Below are positions 36,695-46,037 of a stretch of 64,000 nt of DNA, piece by piece. Each line of letters begins with the position of its first letter. The stretch's first letter is position 1. The stretch covers positions 1 to 64,000 of the forward strand of contig CAVPDA010000016.1 of the NCBI GenBank assembly GCA_963702495.1. The letters are read 5' to 3'. Source of the stretch: CAVPDA01 sp963702495 (GTDB lineage: Bacteria; Pseudomonadota; Gammaproteobacteria; Burkholderiales; Rhodocyclaceae). Under the pieces are notes generated by a model, which saw only the letters and a list, made by a program, of their open reading frames with translations, searched no databases and had not been told where the DNA came from. A program made the translations under genes and the position numbers.

Positions 36695-37831
36695 TCATCG
36701 CGTCCTGCCCTCCTCGTCCCCGCGGGCGCGCGCATACTGGCGCCCCTGTTCGATCTGTTCGGCAATGCGCTCCCGGGCGATGGCGACGAAGCGCTCGCGC
36801 TCGGTGACGTCCCTGAACTGTTCCGCGGCGTATTCGCGGGCCTTTTCCAGCTTGTTCGCGGCCGCCCGGTACTGCGGGAACTCCCGGACGAAATGTTGGC
36901 CGGGTAACGTGCGGAAGGTCTCGGCGGCAAGGCCCGATTCGTAGAGCGTGCGCGATTGCGGATCGGCCATTGCGCGCTCGGTGGACTGCGTGCGCCAGTC
37001 CACGGCCTGGGCGATGACCTCGCGGGACAGCTCGCTGGCACGCGCCTGCAGGCGCGCGACCAGCGTGTGCCAGCGCAGGGCGTTGTCAGCCTTTTCCCGC
37101 GCGGGGAGCTCGCGCGCGCGGTAGGCATCCAGGGCCTCCACGGCGGATGTGGCTTGGCGCCAGGTGCGCTTCTCCAGAGTGTTCTCAAAGAGCTCGCGGC
37201 CGTCGCGGGTGATCAGCCGTAGCAGATCGACGGCTTTGGCCCGCTCCAGGCGGGCGAGCGTCTCGCGCACCGCTTCAAAGGCCTGGTCATGGGATTGCCG
37301 CAGGACGAAGCACGCAGCGGCGCCGCGGCTCATCAGCCGTTCATAGCCGGTGACGGTTCCCAGGCGGCTCGCATCGGCATCGGCGGCCACCACGATCAAC
37401 TCAACCCGATAGCCCTGAGACTTGAGCTCGCTCGCCAGGGCGAGGAGATTCTGGGGTTGCTGCATGCTGGTTTCAACAACGAGGTTGGCGCGCTTCTTCG
37501 CCCCGTCGCGAGCCAGGCGCTCGCCCCACAGCTCGCTCTCCGACTGGGCTGCCTGCGCCGCATCGGGTCGATGCCGTGCGAACGCCCGCCAGTTGGGGTG
37601 AAACTCCCGCAGCTCGACTTCGGAAACCAGGAGCGGCGCCGCCGTGGCGAAACGCGGCTCTCCCCGCAGGCGCTGGATGGCCACCGTCTTGCCGGCGCCG
37701 GGCTGCCCGCCGACGAGCACGGCCACCGGCTGCGCAGAGCTCGGGATAGACTCGAGCAGCGCCGGGCGGATCTGCTTCTCGTAGATGTGCTCGATCTGCT
37801 CCGCGGTCAGGTGCTCTGCGTTGCTTGCCAT
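36695..37831 (-). CDS. Zeta-type toxin (nucleotide-binding kinase-like)
   Basis: A 378-residue protein from the ATG at 37831 (MASNAEHLTAEQIEHIYEKQ). The zeta-toxin domain shows VAVLVGGQPGAGKTVAIQRL with Walker A GGQPGAGKT, a substrate-site DPR-like region (SEVELREFHPNW) and LVVETSMQQPQNLLALASEL. Zeta toxins phosphorylate UDP-GlcNAc or related nucleotide sugars and are neutralised by a partner. The C-terminal half is a long helical extension rich in Arg, Glu and Ala, larger than in classical zeta proteins and ending QYARARGDEEGRTR. The upstream gene, 10 bases away on the same strand, is the likely antitoxin. It probably stabilises the conjugative element. Confidence 0.85.
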   Translation of the reverse strand: MASNAEHLTAEQIEHIYEKQIRPALLESIPSSAQPVAVLVGGQPGAGKTVAIQRLRGEPRFATAAPLLVSEVELREFHPNWRAFARHRPDAAQAAQSESELWGERLARDGAKKRANLVVETSMQQPQNLLALASELKSQGYRVELIVVAADADASRLGTVTGYERLMSRGAAACFVLRQSHDQAFEAVRETLARLERAKAVDLLRLITRDGRELFENTLEKRTWRQATSAVEALDAYRARELPAREKADNALRWHTLVARLQARASELSREVIAQAVDWRTQSTERAMADPQSRTLYESGLAAETFRTLPGQHFVREFPQYRAAANKLEKAREYAAEQFRDVTERERFVAIARERIAEQIEQGRQYARARGDEEGRTR

Positions 37832-37841
37832 AGGATTGCGA

Positions 37842-38297
37842 TTACTCGAACGAGGCGACCCGCGGGCCGTAGGTGGCGAGCACGGCGGCCACCGCATCGG
37901 CATCCTTCGGGTCGAGGCTCTGGGCCAGCTTGCGCGCCTGGGCGAGTTCCCCGCGCAGTTCCTTGAGCACCGCCGCCTTCGGCCGCGGCTCGCTTTCCTC
38001 GGCGTCCAGCCGTGCGGCACGGTCGGCGATGAAGCGCGCCAGCAGCGCCAGGGCGACTTCCGCGTCCACGTGCTGGTAATCCCGCCACAGCCGCTCGGTG
38101 TATTCGCTAAAGGGCGCGCGCTGTGGGTGCGGGCCCGAGGGGGTGCCCATGTCGAAGGGCAAGGTTCCTTCTTCGGCAATGCGCGTCACGAACGCCCGCA
38201 ATACGTCGGACAGATCGAAGCCGAGCTTCTCGCACACCGCCGACGCCTTGTCCCGGATCGAGGCATCGACGCGAAAGCGGATCAGTTCGCCCTCCAC
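37842..38297 (-). CDS. RelB/DinJ-like antitoxin paired with zeta toxin
   Basis: About 151 residues from a GTG at 38297, placed 5 bases after GGAG. The N-terminal segment ELIRFRVDASIRDKASAVCE, then LGFDLSDVLRAFVTRIAEEG, is a ribbon-helix-helix domain of the RelB/DinJ type, which binds its own promoter and the toxin. The C-terminus is helical and charged. The open frame extends further upstream but without a supported start. The pairing is unusual because classical zeta partners are epsilon or PezA proteins, yet RelB-like partners with zeta-type toxins occur on conjugative elements. Autoregulation of the pair is likely. Confidence 0.7.
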   Translation of the reverse strand: MEGELIRFRVDASIRDKASAVCEKLGFDLSDVLRAFVTRIAEEGTLPFDMGTPSGPHPQRAPFSEYTERLWRDYQHVDAEVALALLARFIADRAARLDAEESEPRPKAAVLKELRGELAQARKLAQSLDPKDADAVAAVLATYGPRVASFE

Positions 38298-38889
38298 GCA
38301 CACTCCGTTCTTGTTCAATGTTTGGCGGACTATTGTAGGGGCGTTACGGGAAGTTTGGCGGCGGCGTCTTCTGACTGGACGGTGACACGGAACACCCGGC
38401 GTGCAGCAATCGCCGGAGTTGGGCCCTTGGGTTTGCCCGCGACGACGCAAGAGACGCCCGCCTCCCCCACCGGCACAGCAACCACGGCCGCAAAGTCGAT
38501 CCGGTGACCGAGATCGGTCAGAAACGCGTCCCCTACGATGTCACCTGCCGCGCGCCGGCACACTAGGGCACGTTCGATCAAGGGCCAGGTCGGAATTGTG
38601 CGATCAGAAAGGGATCGCGCGAGGCCACATCGTCACCGGGTCGCTCGTTGACTCGGGCGCAGACGGCCCTGCGCGCAAACAGGCGAAGCCACCACCGGGT
38701 TGATGCGCATCCCCGCCCCGCTGCTGTGCTACGGGACGCTCGCGCCGGACGCAAATCACCCCGAACGAGAGCGACTGGGCCGAACCGCAGTCGCAGCGAC
38801 TACGCGTCGTCTGCCCAAGGGCAAGTTCGCCGCCACGTATTCGCCGGAAATCTCCCCTCCGCGCCAAGGTGCGACGCCGAGGGTACGAA
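38298..38889. other. Interval without a supported gene
   Basis: Minus-strand open pieces here (for example an 83-codon run ending 38330, with GDAFLTDLGHRIDFAAVVAV) hint at a decayed gene split among frames, but no family is recognised and no start is supported. Confidence 0.4.
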
Positions 38890-39378
38890 TCAATGGACTG
38901 GGAGTGTCATCCCCCCAGCGAGCGCACGCTGGTCCGCCATCATTTTCAGAGCTTGGACGTCGAAGACGATATCGCCCTCCTCCTTCGACGCCGCTTTCAG
39001 AGGGCAGAGCGCCGCCGCCTGCAGCAGCGCCCTGGATAGCTGAAGGCCCTCCACCTCATCGAACCGGATATGAGAGGGGCCCAGGGGCGAGCGATTGTCC
39101 ATGAGCGCAACGAGCGCTTTGAAACGCGCGAACACGCTCGTTATCTCAACGGTATCGAAGCCCTGCTCTCGCAGGTAGCCGCCCACCAATACCAGCGGGA
39201 GGTCGGCACGATTCAGGCCGGCCACGTCCAGTTCGGTCGTGCCGAGCACGCAACGCGTGACCGGTCCCGCCTGCATCAACAACGCGCAGGCCCTCAGGAA
39301 TTCCAGCTCATCCACCGCGGGAAGCGCCTCGATATCCAAAGAATCTGCTCCCTCATTGTCCGTGGCCATAATCTTCAT
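38890..39378 (-). CDS. Hypothetical protein of the conjugative element
   Basis: A 162-residue soluble acidic protein (MKIMATDNEGADSLDIEALP). Predicted to be mostly helical, with a central hydrophobic part (LPLVLVGGYLREQGFDTVEI) and no motif. No family is recognised. It lies in line with the transfer genes on the same strand, about 95 bases downstream of the exported protein gene. The second methionine (MATDNEG) is an equally possible start. Role unknown; a regulatory or accessory role within the element is only a guess from position. Confidence 0.5.
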   Translation of the reverse strand: MKIMATDNEGADSLDIEALPAVDELEFLRACALLMQAGPVTRCVLGTTELDVAGLNRADLPLVLVGGYLREQGFDTVEITSVFARFKALVALMDNRSPLGPSHIRFDEVEGLQLSRALLQAAALCPLKAASKEEGDIVFDVQALKMMADQRALAGGMTLPVH

Positions 39379-39473
39379 CCGCCCATACGAAGGTCATCCG
39401 TTACCGCTGAACCGGTTCGCAGCATCGTGCACGCCGTGCGCTCTCGATCTTCTCGCCCAGGCCGGGCATCGGC

Positions 39474-40109
39474 CTACCATCGCACCCGCTGGGTGAGCGC
39501 GTTATCGACGTACACGTCGATCACCCGCGGGGAGATATTGGGGTTCAGCAGCAGCACGCGCTCATAGAGGCCCACCGGCACGAGCTTCACCGCGGCCTCC
39601 CCATCCGGCGCCTCGCCGTACGCAAGACCCGTGCGCGTGCCGACGCACACCTTGGGCGGCAAGCCCGCCATCCCCATCTTCGCCAACGCCTGGGGCCACA
39701 GAGCGTCTCCCGAGCCAATCCCCGTGGCGTACGCAGCGACCCGCACGGAGTCCCTTCCGAACCGACCCGGGCGGCTTTGGCCCTCTTGCGCCGAGGCGGC
39801 TCGCAGGCCTGGCGCAAGTTCCATGGTGCCGCCCGGACACGGATCGTAGTGGGTATAGCGGTGGCGCACGTAGGTCCCGGCGCTGGCACTGCCGGAACCC
39901 TCGCTCATCTGGCAGGTGGGGAAGGACCCGCCCTTGCGCAGATGCTCCCAAAGCCGGTCGATGGGCGGGACACACTCGGCAACCGCCTTCGGCCCGCCCG
40001 GATTCGACAGACACAGCAACACCGTGCAGCCCCAGTCGTCGGCCCGGGCGGCCACAAGGCACAGCAGCCCCGCCACGCCGATGCAGGTCATCAGGAACGC
40101 TCGCTTCAT
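39474..40109 (-). CDS. Exported hypothetical protein of the conjugative element
   Basis: A 211-residue protein starting at the ATG after a perfect AAGGAGGTCACG. A cleavable signal peptide is clear (MKRAFLMTCIGVAGLLCLVA, then ARADDWG). The mature protein has Cys residues in CTVLLCLSNPGG and CVPPIDRLWEHLRKGGSFPT, followed by TCQM. Exported proteins with the phrase 'LLCLSNPGGPxA...CVPPI' are common in proteobacterial conjugative elements next to the virB genes. The function is unknown. It could be a periplasmic part of the mating apparatus. It is in line with the LPD7 and virD4 genes. Confidence 0.7.
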   Translation of the reverse strand: MKRAFLMTCIGVAGLLCLVAARADDWGCTVLLCLSNPGGPKAVAECVPPIDRLWEHLRKGGSFPTCQMSEGSGSASAGTYVRHRYTHYDPCPGGTMELAPGLRAASAQEGQSRPGRFGRDSVRVAAYATGIGSGDALWPQALAKMGMAGLPPKVCVGTRTGLAYGEAPDGEAAVKLVPVGLYERVLLLNPNISPRVIDVYVDNALTQRVRW

Positions 40110-40203
40110 CGTGACCTCCTTGCACACTGGCCATCCCAACCGACCCGAACCCAGGCCCAAGCCCGAAAGGGGCGCCGCTCCACCGCCCCTGTGCCACCCG
40201 AGC

Positions 40204-41799
40204 TCATCGCGCCATCGCGTTCTGTGCGCTCGGCGCGGCGCGCTCAGGTGGCGTTCGATCTTTGCCTCGTTCCGGTTGCCGCAGCGCGACCACCCGCAGC
40301 TTCGGTGGCGCCAGCGGCTGCGAGCGCGAAATCGCCTGCGCCAGGCCTTCGCGCACCATGGACACAAAGCGTTCCTGGTCGTGCGGATCGGAAATGCTCT
40401 TCGCCGCCAGCTGCTCAGCCAGATGCAGCCAGGTGATCGCGGCCGCCAGTTCGGGATGCGATGCGAGGAGCGCCTCGCGCGCCGTCGCAGGGTTGCGCAG
40501 CGCCGCAACGCGCGCCGCGCGTGCTTCAAAATACGCCGGTTTCTCCACCGCCCAGGTATTGCGGTGCGTGCTGATCTGCTGGTAGGACTTCACCGACCCG
40601 TCTCCGTCCTTTACCGGCACCTTGAGCGTCACGGCGCGCTGGCCCAGATACTGGACGCCGACCACATCGCCCGGCTGCGGTTGCGTCTGCGCTTGCGCCA
40701 GGGCGCGGGGAAAGTCGATGCCCCAGAGCACCCGCTCACCCTTGTCCGTTGCGATGCGCAGGTACGGCGATGGGTCGGCATGCGCCTGGAAGCGGTACGG
40801 CGCCTCGCCGGTTTCGATCAACGTGCCGAAGATCACATCGGGCGGCGCGGTGGAACCGGCTCCGGTGGCCGCTTGGATGTCGTCACCACGCCCCGGCGGC
40901 CCGGTGTCGCTGCCCGGCATGGATTCGCCGGCCGCGGGCGAAAGACCGTCCGGGCGCAGCGGCGCTTGTTCGACGGCCCCACCATCGGGCTGCGGCGCCG
41001 GCGCCGCCTCACTACGCTCGGCGCGCTCACGCGCGAGCTGTGCACGCTCGAGGTCCGACGGTACATACCCGCGAACGGCCATGCCGCGCCGCGCCGCCTC
41101 GTGCCACACCTGGCGACGAAAGGTGTCGGTGCCCGTGACGCGAATCGCCTCCCAGCCGCGCATCTGCGCGATCTCGACCAGGCTGCGGATGACCTCGATG
41201 TTCTCCGTTTCGGCGCTCAGCCGCGTGCCACGGTCAACAAAGGCGAGCGAGCGGTCGGGGAAATAGAAGCGGTGCTCGACCCGGATGAAGCGCCGCTCCA
41301 GCCCGGCAGGAATCGGATAGGGATTCTGCCGGCTGCGATGCGAGCGGGTCCGCCGGAGCTTCGCCGCCTGCGGACGTGGCGAAGGCGGGGATCGAGGCCA
41401 TCGTGCCGAGCCTCGATTGCTCGCCCGCATCGATCCGCGGTCCCGGCTGCCACGCTCGATCGCGTTCTCCGGGACATCGGTCGCACTTTGGCTCGCCGGC
41501 TGCGCGGCGGGCTTCGCCAAGGTGACGGCGCGGTAGTGAAGCCGGGCCCCGCGCAGCTGGCCCTTGAGGCTCTGATCATGCTCGCCGGCGCCGCTTTCGA
41601 TCGCGGCAAGATTGTGTTCGCCCAGCAGCGCCAATGCCTGTTCCCGCTCACCCCGGTACGTGCCCAGCCGGCTGCGGCCGTTCATGAACGTCAAGTCGAT
41701 CTCGCTCACGCGCGCGTCCTTGACCAGCGCCTCATAGCGAATGCTGGTGGCCCATTGGCCGTCGATGTTGAAGACGCCGGTTTCTCGGTAGTCCGCCAT
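40204..41799 (-). CDS. LPD7 domain-containing conjugation-associated protein
   Basis: A 531-residue protein 15 bases downstream of virD4. A central segment (YFPDRSLAFVDRGTRLSAET, then ENIEVIRSLVEIAQMRGWEA and IRVTGTDTFRRQVWHEAARR) is the LPD7-type domain found in TraI-like and other large plasmid proteins. A later region (GEAPYRFQAHADPSPYLRIA) resembles KfrB-like/TraI-associated beta domains. There is no relaxase histidine triad (HxHx) or catalytic Tyr motif at the N-terminus, so it is not itself the relaxase. A linker of low complexity (Arg/Ser/Pro, then Gly/Pro) separates the parts. Role: probably an accessory DNA-processing protein of the element. Confidence 0.7.
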   Translation of the reverse strand: MADYRETGVFNIDGQWATSIRYEALVKDARVSEIDLTFMNGRSRLGTYRGEREQALALLGEHNLAAIESGAGEHDQSLKGQLRGARLHYRAVTLAKPAAQPASQSATDVPENAIERGSRDRGSMRASNRGSARWPRSPPSPRPQAAKLRRTRSHRSRQNPYPIPAGLERRFIRVEHRFYFPDRSLAFVDRGTRLSAETENIEVIRSLVEIAQMRGWEAIRVTGTDTFRRQVWHEAARRGMAVRGYVPSDLERAQLARERAERSEAAPAPQPDGGAVEQAPLRPDGLSPAAGESMPGSDTGPPGRGDDIQAATGAGSTAPPDVIFGTLIETGEAPYRFQAHADPSPYLRIATDKGERVLWGIDFPRALAQAQTQPQPGDVVGVQYLGQRAVTLKVPVKDGDGSVKSYQQISTHRNTWAVEKPAYFEARAARVAALRNPATAREALLASHPELAAAITWLHLAEQLAAKSISDPHDQERFVSMVREGLAQAISRSQPLAPPKLRVVALRQPERGKDRTPPERAAPSAQNAMAR

Positions 41800-41814
41800 G
41801 GTCTTTCCCCTTTT

Positions 41815-43725
41815 CTAGTCCGCCATCGTTTGCAGAAAGCGATCCACCGCGCGCGTGAGCTCCTCGTCGCTCAGGCGCCGCTCTTGCGGGATCTCGACGT
41901 GATCGAAGCTCACCGCGAAATCCTCCAGTGCGAGGCTGTCCAGGTGGGCGATGTCGGCAGCTTCCAGCGGCCGCGTCGCGACCTCGGGAGCGCGCTCGAG
42001 GCTGCCGCCCGCCCCCGGCGTGTCGGGCAACGCTTGCGGGGTGCCGCGCGCGGCGCCCGTGAGCACCAGCGCCGCAACCTCGGGCGGGGGCAGTACGCGC
42101 CGGCGGAACAGCGCATCCTCGTAGTAGCGGTTCTTGCGGCACAGGATGGGCCGCAGCCCCTCGTAGAAGATGATCTCCTCAAGGCGCCCCAACTCCTTGA
42201 CCTCCTGGGGCAGCATCAGCGCCCGGCGCTGCTCGCTCACATTCACACTGGGGGTCTTGCCGCCACCGAACATCGGCCGCGACACGCTCTTCGCCTTCAC
42301 CGTGGTCATCCCCAGCTCGTCGGAGATCTCCTTGGCGTCGGAGAAGTCCTTCGGGGCGTAGACGATGCGCGCGGCGAGCGTCTTGATCATCGTCTCGGCC
42401 GTGTTGGCGCCATAGACCTCACGCAGCTGCGAGGGCGCCTGGATCACCATGAACATGCGAACGTTGTACCCCGGCAGGTAGGAGATCGCCTCGGCGATGA
42501 TCGGGATGCGCCCCAGCGCCGGGAACTCGTCGAGCATCATCAGCACCTGATGCTTCAACTGCGGGTCATGCTCGGGCAGCACCCGCGTCTGCAGACCGAT
42601 CGCCTGCTGGAAGAAGAGGTTCAGGACCGGCCGAATGCGGTGCAGATCGTCGGGATTGACCGCCACATACACCGACATGGGTTGGCTGCGCAGCCGCCGC
42701 AGGTCGAAATCGTTGGCCGCGGTGGCGGCATCGAGGATGGGGTTGAGCCACAGATCGAGCCGGCTGGTGAAGGTCTTGCGGATCGAGGAGGCGGTCACCG
42801 GCGCCAGATCGATCACATCGTAGAGCGCGCGCACGCACGCCTGCGACAGCGGGTGCTTGCCGCTCTGGCGACCCTCGATGACGCGCTTCCAGTGAGCACC
42901 GAATCCCTCGTCGTCGCTGGCCATGCCCTGGCGCAGTACCTCGCCCAGGGTGCGAGGAAGGCTGGGGGTCTCGAACAGGTAGAGCGCTATCCCCAAGAAC
43001 AGCGAGCGCGCCGAGGCGGTCCAGAACGGATCGACATTCGGCGGATCCGGATAGAGCATGTCGGCGATGCGCTGCAGATCGTTGACGCAGCGCTGGGGGT
43101 TCTCCGAGACATAACCGAAGGGGTTCCAGCGCGCGGTTCGGCCGTCCTCGGCCAGCGGATCGAAGAGGAAACACGCCTGGCCGTGGCGGGCGCGAAATCC
43201 CGCCGTCTTGGTCCAGTTCTCGCGCTTGATGTCGGTGCACACCACCGAACCCGGCCAGTTGAGCAGGTTGGGAATCACCTGGGCCACGCCCTTGTCCGAG
43301 CGCGGCGGGGCGGCGAGCATCACGCCCTGCTGGCCGTCGAGCGTGATGAAACGCCGGCCGCTGCGCCCGAGGATCAGGCCCGAGCGCGCGAAGAGCCCCG
43401 CCTTCCTGATCTGCGTCTTCGTCGCAAAGCGCGCGTCCCCGTGCAGCGCGCGCGGGCGCGGGATGAGCAGCAGCGCAGCACCGATCGCCACCAGGCCGAA
43501 TCCGGCCGCGGCGCTCCAGGCGAGCGGCCCTCTCACCTGGGGAGAATCGCCGTAGTAGTACCAGTAGCGAAGGGGGGTGAGCGGCGTGGCGGCGTGCGGG
43601 GACTCCCGGATCGCCCAGAGGAAGAAGTAGCCGGTGACGTAGAGCGCCGCCAGCACGGCGATCAGGCCCGCAGCGAGGACCTTTCCCAGGCTAGGCGAGG
43701 CGCGAGCGCTTGATGAGGGGGTCAT
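41815..43725 (-). CDS. virD4: Type IV coupling protein VirD4/TraG
   Basis: A 636-residue inner-membrane ATPase. Two N-terminal membrane segments (LAAGLIAVLAALYVTGYFFL; AAGFGLVAIGAALLL) precede the soluble domain. The nucleotide site reads APPRSDKGVAQVIPNLL where the family usually has T/P-R-S-G-K-G; Walker B is LMMLDEFPALG. Other family blocks are LFDPLAEDGRTARWNPFGYV and VYVAVNPDDLHRIRP. The Gly-to-Asp change in the P-loop is unusual. VirD4 hands the relaxase-DNA complex to the secretion channel. Its first codons overlap the end of virB11, so the start could be slightly later. Confidence 0.92.
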   Translation of the reverse strand: MTPSSSARASPSLGKVLAAGLIAVLAALYVTGYFFLWAIRESPHAATPLTPLRYWYYYGDSPQVRGPLAWSAAAGFGLVAIGAALLLIPRPRALHGDARFATKTQIRKAGLFARSGLILGRSGRRFITLDGQQGVMLAAPPRSDKGVAQVIPNLLNWPGSVVCTDIKRENWTKTAGFRARHGQACFLFDPLAEDGRTARWNPFGYVSENPQRCVNDLQRIADMLYPDPPNVDPFWTASARSLFLGIALYLFETPSLPRTLGEVLRQGMASDDEGFGAHWKRVIEGRQSGKHPLSQACVRALYDVIDLAPVTASSIRKTFTSRLDLWLNPILDAATAANDFDLRRLRSQPMSVYVAVNPDDLHRIRPVLNLFFQQAIGLQTRVLPEHDPQLKHQVLMMLDEFPALGRIPIIAEAISYLPGYNVRMFMVIQAPSQLREVYGANTAETMIKTLAARIVYAPKDFSDAKEISDELGMTTVKAKSVSRPMFGGGKTPSVNVSEQRRALMLPQEVKELGRLEEIIFYEGLRPILCRKNRYYEDALFRRRVLPPPEVAALVLTGAARGTPQALPDTPGAGGSLERAPEVATRPLEAADIAHLDSLALEDFAVSFDHVEIPQERRLSDEELTRAVDRFLQTMAD

Positions 43726-44791
43726 ACCAGATCTCGCTCACGCGGCGCACCGTGGTACCGTCCGCGCGCTCTTCCTTGCTGAACTGCACGATCACATCGA
43801 CCAGCAGGTACAGAAAGCGCCGGATGTCCTCGCTGGCCAGGTTCGCTCCACCGGGGCCTTCCCGGACCATCGAGATGACGCGCTCGAACACCAGCCGCGC
43901 GCTGTTGGCGTGCACGCTGGTGATCGCCCCCGGATGGCCGCTCGAGACCGCATCGAGGTAGAAGTACGCTTCGTCCTTGCGCAGCTCGGCGAGCAGGATG
44001 CGGTCCGGGCGCATGCGCAGGCACGCCACCAGCAGGGTGTGCACGGTGACATCGGACTGGCCCTGGGCGCCCTGGGAGTAGAACAGGCGCACATGGTTGG
44101 GGTTGTGATCGACGATCAGCTCCCTGGCGTCCTCGATCACGATGAGCCGCTCAGAGGCGGGAATCTCGCGGATGAGCGCCTTGCCGAAAGTCGTCTTGCC
44201 CGATCCGGTGGCCCCGGAAAGCAGGATGTTCTGCTTGGCTACCACCGCACGCTGCAGGAACCCTCGCACATCGCCCGCCTGGATGAGAGCGAGCATCGCC
44301 CGCTCGCCCGCGTCGAGTTCGGCAAGCCTTGGATCGAGCGCATCGTCGTAGGCGTGGTCGCGAATCCAGAGGCACTGCTCCAGCATGCCCATGGCGTGGA
44401 GCTCGTCCAGCGTCCACACCCGCGCCGAGGCGCGGCGGATGGCGATGGCGTGATGTTCGGCCGCGGGGCGCAGCACGATCTGGATGCGCTCGCCGCTGGG
44501 CAGCGTGGCCGAGAGCAGGGGCTTTTCCGCGCTGATGTGCTGCCGGGTGGCATTCGCCACGAGTTTTGCGATGGCATAGCACCACTCGTCCGTGACGAAG
44601 GCGCACGGCTCGCGGCGAAACCCCCGGTGGTCCTCGACCCAGGCTTCGCCCGGCCGGTTGATATGGACGTCGGTGACCTCCGGCGCATCGAGCAGCGAGC
44701 GCAGCGGGCGCAGCATCAGCTCCAGCGAGCTCGCCTCGACCGAGTGCGGCTCCCGCAGCGACGCGAAGTCAGGGCTCGGCTCGCAGTGCAT
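43691..44791 (-). CDS. virB11: P-type DNA transfer ATPase VirB11
   Basis: A 366-residue traffic ATPase from the ATG at 44791, which follows AGGAG; an ATG seven codons earlier lacks a ribosome site. Walker A is LLSGATGSGKTTFGKALI, the Asp box is VIEDARELI, and the conserved HTLLVACLRMRPDRILLAEL matches the VirB11 motif (here LLAELR). The His box is SSGHPGAITSVHANSA. The N-terminal domain begins at LELMLRPLRSLLDAPEVTDV with HINRPGEAWVE. It powers pilus assembly and substrate transfer at the inner membrane. It overlaps virB10 upstream by 23 bases. Confidence 0.95.
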   Translation of the reverse strand: MHCEPSPDFASLREPHSVEASSLELMLRPLRSLLDAPEVTDVHINRPGEAWVEDHRGFRREPCAFVTDEWCYAIAKLVANATRQHISAEKPLLSATLPSGERIQIVLRPAAEHHAIAIRRASARVWTLDELHAMGMLEQCLWIRDHAYDDALDPRLAELDAGERAMLALIQAGDVRGFLQRAVVAKQNILLSGATGSGKTTFGKALIREIPASERLIVIEDARELIVDHNPNHVRLFYSQGAQGQSDVTVHTLLVACLRMRPDRILLAELRKDEAYFYLDAVSSGHPGAITSVHANSARLVFERVISMVREGPGGANLASEDIRRFLYLLVDVIVQFSKEERADGTTVRRVSEIWYDPLIKRSRLA

Positions 44792-46034
44792 AGACGCTCC
44801 TGAAATCCGCATCGCGGGCCACCAGCACCTGGATGCGCTCGCCCTGGTTCTTCACCACCGTCGGCGCGATGTTCACGGTGTTGCGCAGCACCTCGGTCAT
44901 GACATCGCGCGTACCCTGGGGGTTATAGATCACGGACGGGCCGTCGCCGCCAAGCTGGGCGGCCACCGCGGCCTGCACGGCACCGTCGATCACGGAGAGC
45001 AGGATCGCCGCGCCGAAGCGCTCCCAGAAGTGGGTATCCACGGCACCGGGCAGGCCCGCGCGCCCGAGCGCGTCGGTGCCCGGGGAAGCGAGCGCGATGA
45101 CCACCCCGTGGGGCGTTCGCGCCTCGGTCCACAGCACGAACACCCGCGCCTGGCCCTGCTTGACTTCGCCGCGCGTCTCCCCGACCAGCTTGGTGCCCCG
45201 TTCCAGCAGGACCACCCGACCGTCGGCACCGAAGATATCCACGGCCGTGATGCAGGTGGTCATGCCCGGCAGGGTGGAATCCAGCGCCGTTTCCAAGGTG
45301 CAGTCGATGAAAGCGCCTTTGGGCAAGAGCAATCGCTGGGTGGGCAAGCGCTGGGCGCGCACCGCCGGGGTGGCCGTGGGCTGCAGCCGCCGTGCGAGAT
45401 CGCTCTCCAGGCCGGGCCCCGCAGCCGTGCCGCTGGGATTGAGCGCGCCGGCAAGGCTTAGGACCGAGGGTATCTCGCCTGTGCCGCCCACCGGCATCGG
45501 CATGAGCGCCGGCAGCGGCGCGGCTCCGGCGGCACCGGCGAACACGACCGGCGACTTGAGCTTGCGCTGCAGCGCCAGTTCCTCCGGGCTGGGGGGCTGC
45601 GCCCCTGGAACGGGAGCGGCCGTCGCTTTCGGCGCCTGCGGCGGCGGGCCCAGCGCGAGCTCCACCGGCCGGGGCGGATCGACGCGCGGCAGCGGGGCAA
45701 GCTTCATCTCCCCCGCCGCCTTGGTCGCCGCAGCCTGCCGGACCGCCGCCTCGGCCTCCCGGTTCTGGGCGAGCTTCGCGCTGTAATACCAGAACAGGAA
45801 AGCGCCCCCGATGAGGACCAGTGCGCCGATCGCCACGACGTTGTTCAGCCGCGACTGGATCGACTGCTCACGGCTTACCGATGGGATCAGCGGACGCTCG
45901 CCTCGGACCCCATCCGCATCGGCGGCGGGCGGCGCGTCGTTCGTTGCCGGTCGCGCCGGCCCCTCATCCGGGCCCGGCACCCCGCTCTGGGCGCCCCGCT
46001 TGCCGGATCCAGGCCACCATGGCTTGATGCCCAT
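44769..46034 (-). CDS. virB10: TrbI/VirB10 family protein
   Basis: A 421-residue protein spanning both membranes. After a cytoplasmic N-terminus rich in Pro and Gly, a single membrane segment (NVVAIGALVLIGGAFLFWYY) is followed by a long Pro/Ala linker and a C-terminal beta domain. Family signatures include LPTQRLLLPKGAFIDCTLET, TTCITAVDIFGADGRVVLLE, RGTKLVGETRGEVKQGQARV and LPGAVDTHFWERFGAAILLS (antenna region). VirB10 bridges VirD4/VirB11 energy to the outer-membrane pore formed with VirB7 and VirB9. The start is 3 bases downstream of the virB9 stop. Confidence 0.93.
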   Translation of the reverse strand: MGIKPWWPGSGKRGAQSGVPGPDEGPARPATNDAPPAADADGVRGERPLIPSVSREQSIQSRLNNVVAIGALVLIGGAFLFWYYSAKLAQNREAEAAVRQAAATKAAGEMKLAPLPRVDPPRPVELALGPPPQAPKATAAPVPGAQPPSPEELALQRKLKSPVVFAGAAGAAPLPALMPMPVGGTGEIPSVLSLAGALNPSGTAAGPGLESDLARRLQPTATPAVRAQRLPTQRLLLPKGAFIDCTLETALDSTLPGMTTCITAVDIFGADGRVVLLERGTKLVGETRGEVKQGQARVFVLWTEARTPHGVVIALASPGTDALGRAGLPGAVDTHFWERFGAAILLSVIDGAVQAAVAAQLGGDGPSVIYNPQGTRDVMTEVLRNTVNIAPTVVKNQGERIQVLVARDADFRSVYALRAEP

Positions 46035-46037
46035 CGC

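Noticed and set aside
31000..37000. An integron integrase accompanying the attC-like sites
   Set aside because: No tyrosine recombinase motif occurs here; the only one in the window is the tRNA-linked integrase at 58.3-59.6 kb, which lacks the integron-integrase setting.
40204..41799. LPD7 protein as the missing relaxase
   Set aside because: No N-terminal catalytic Tyr or three-His metal motif is seen.
39916..43713. A 1,265-codon open frame on the plus strand
   Set aside because: It lies opposite the VirD4 and LPD7 genes, which have clear family motifs; the plus frame is an artefact of high GC with long stop-free antisense.
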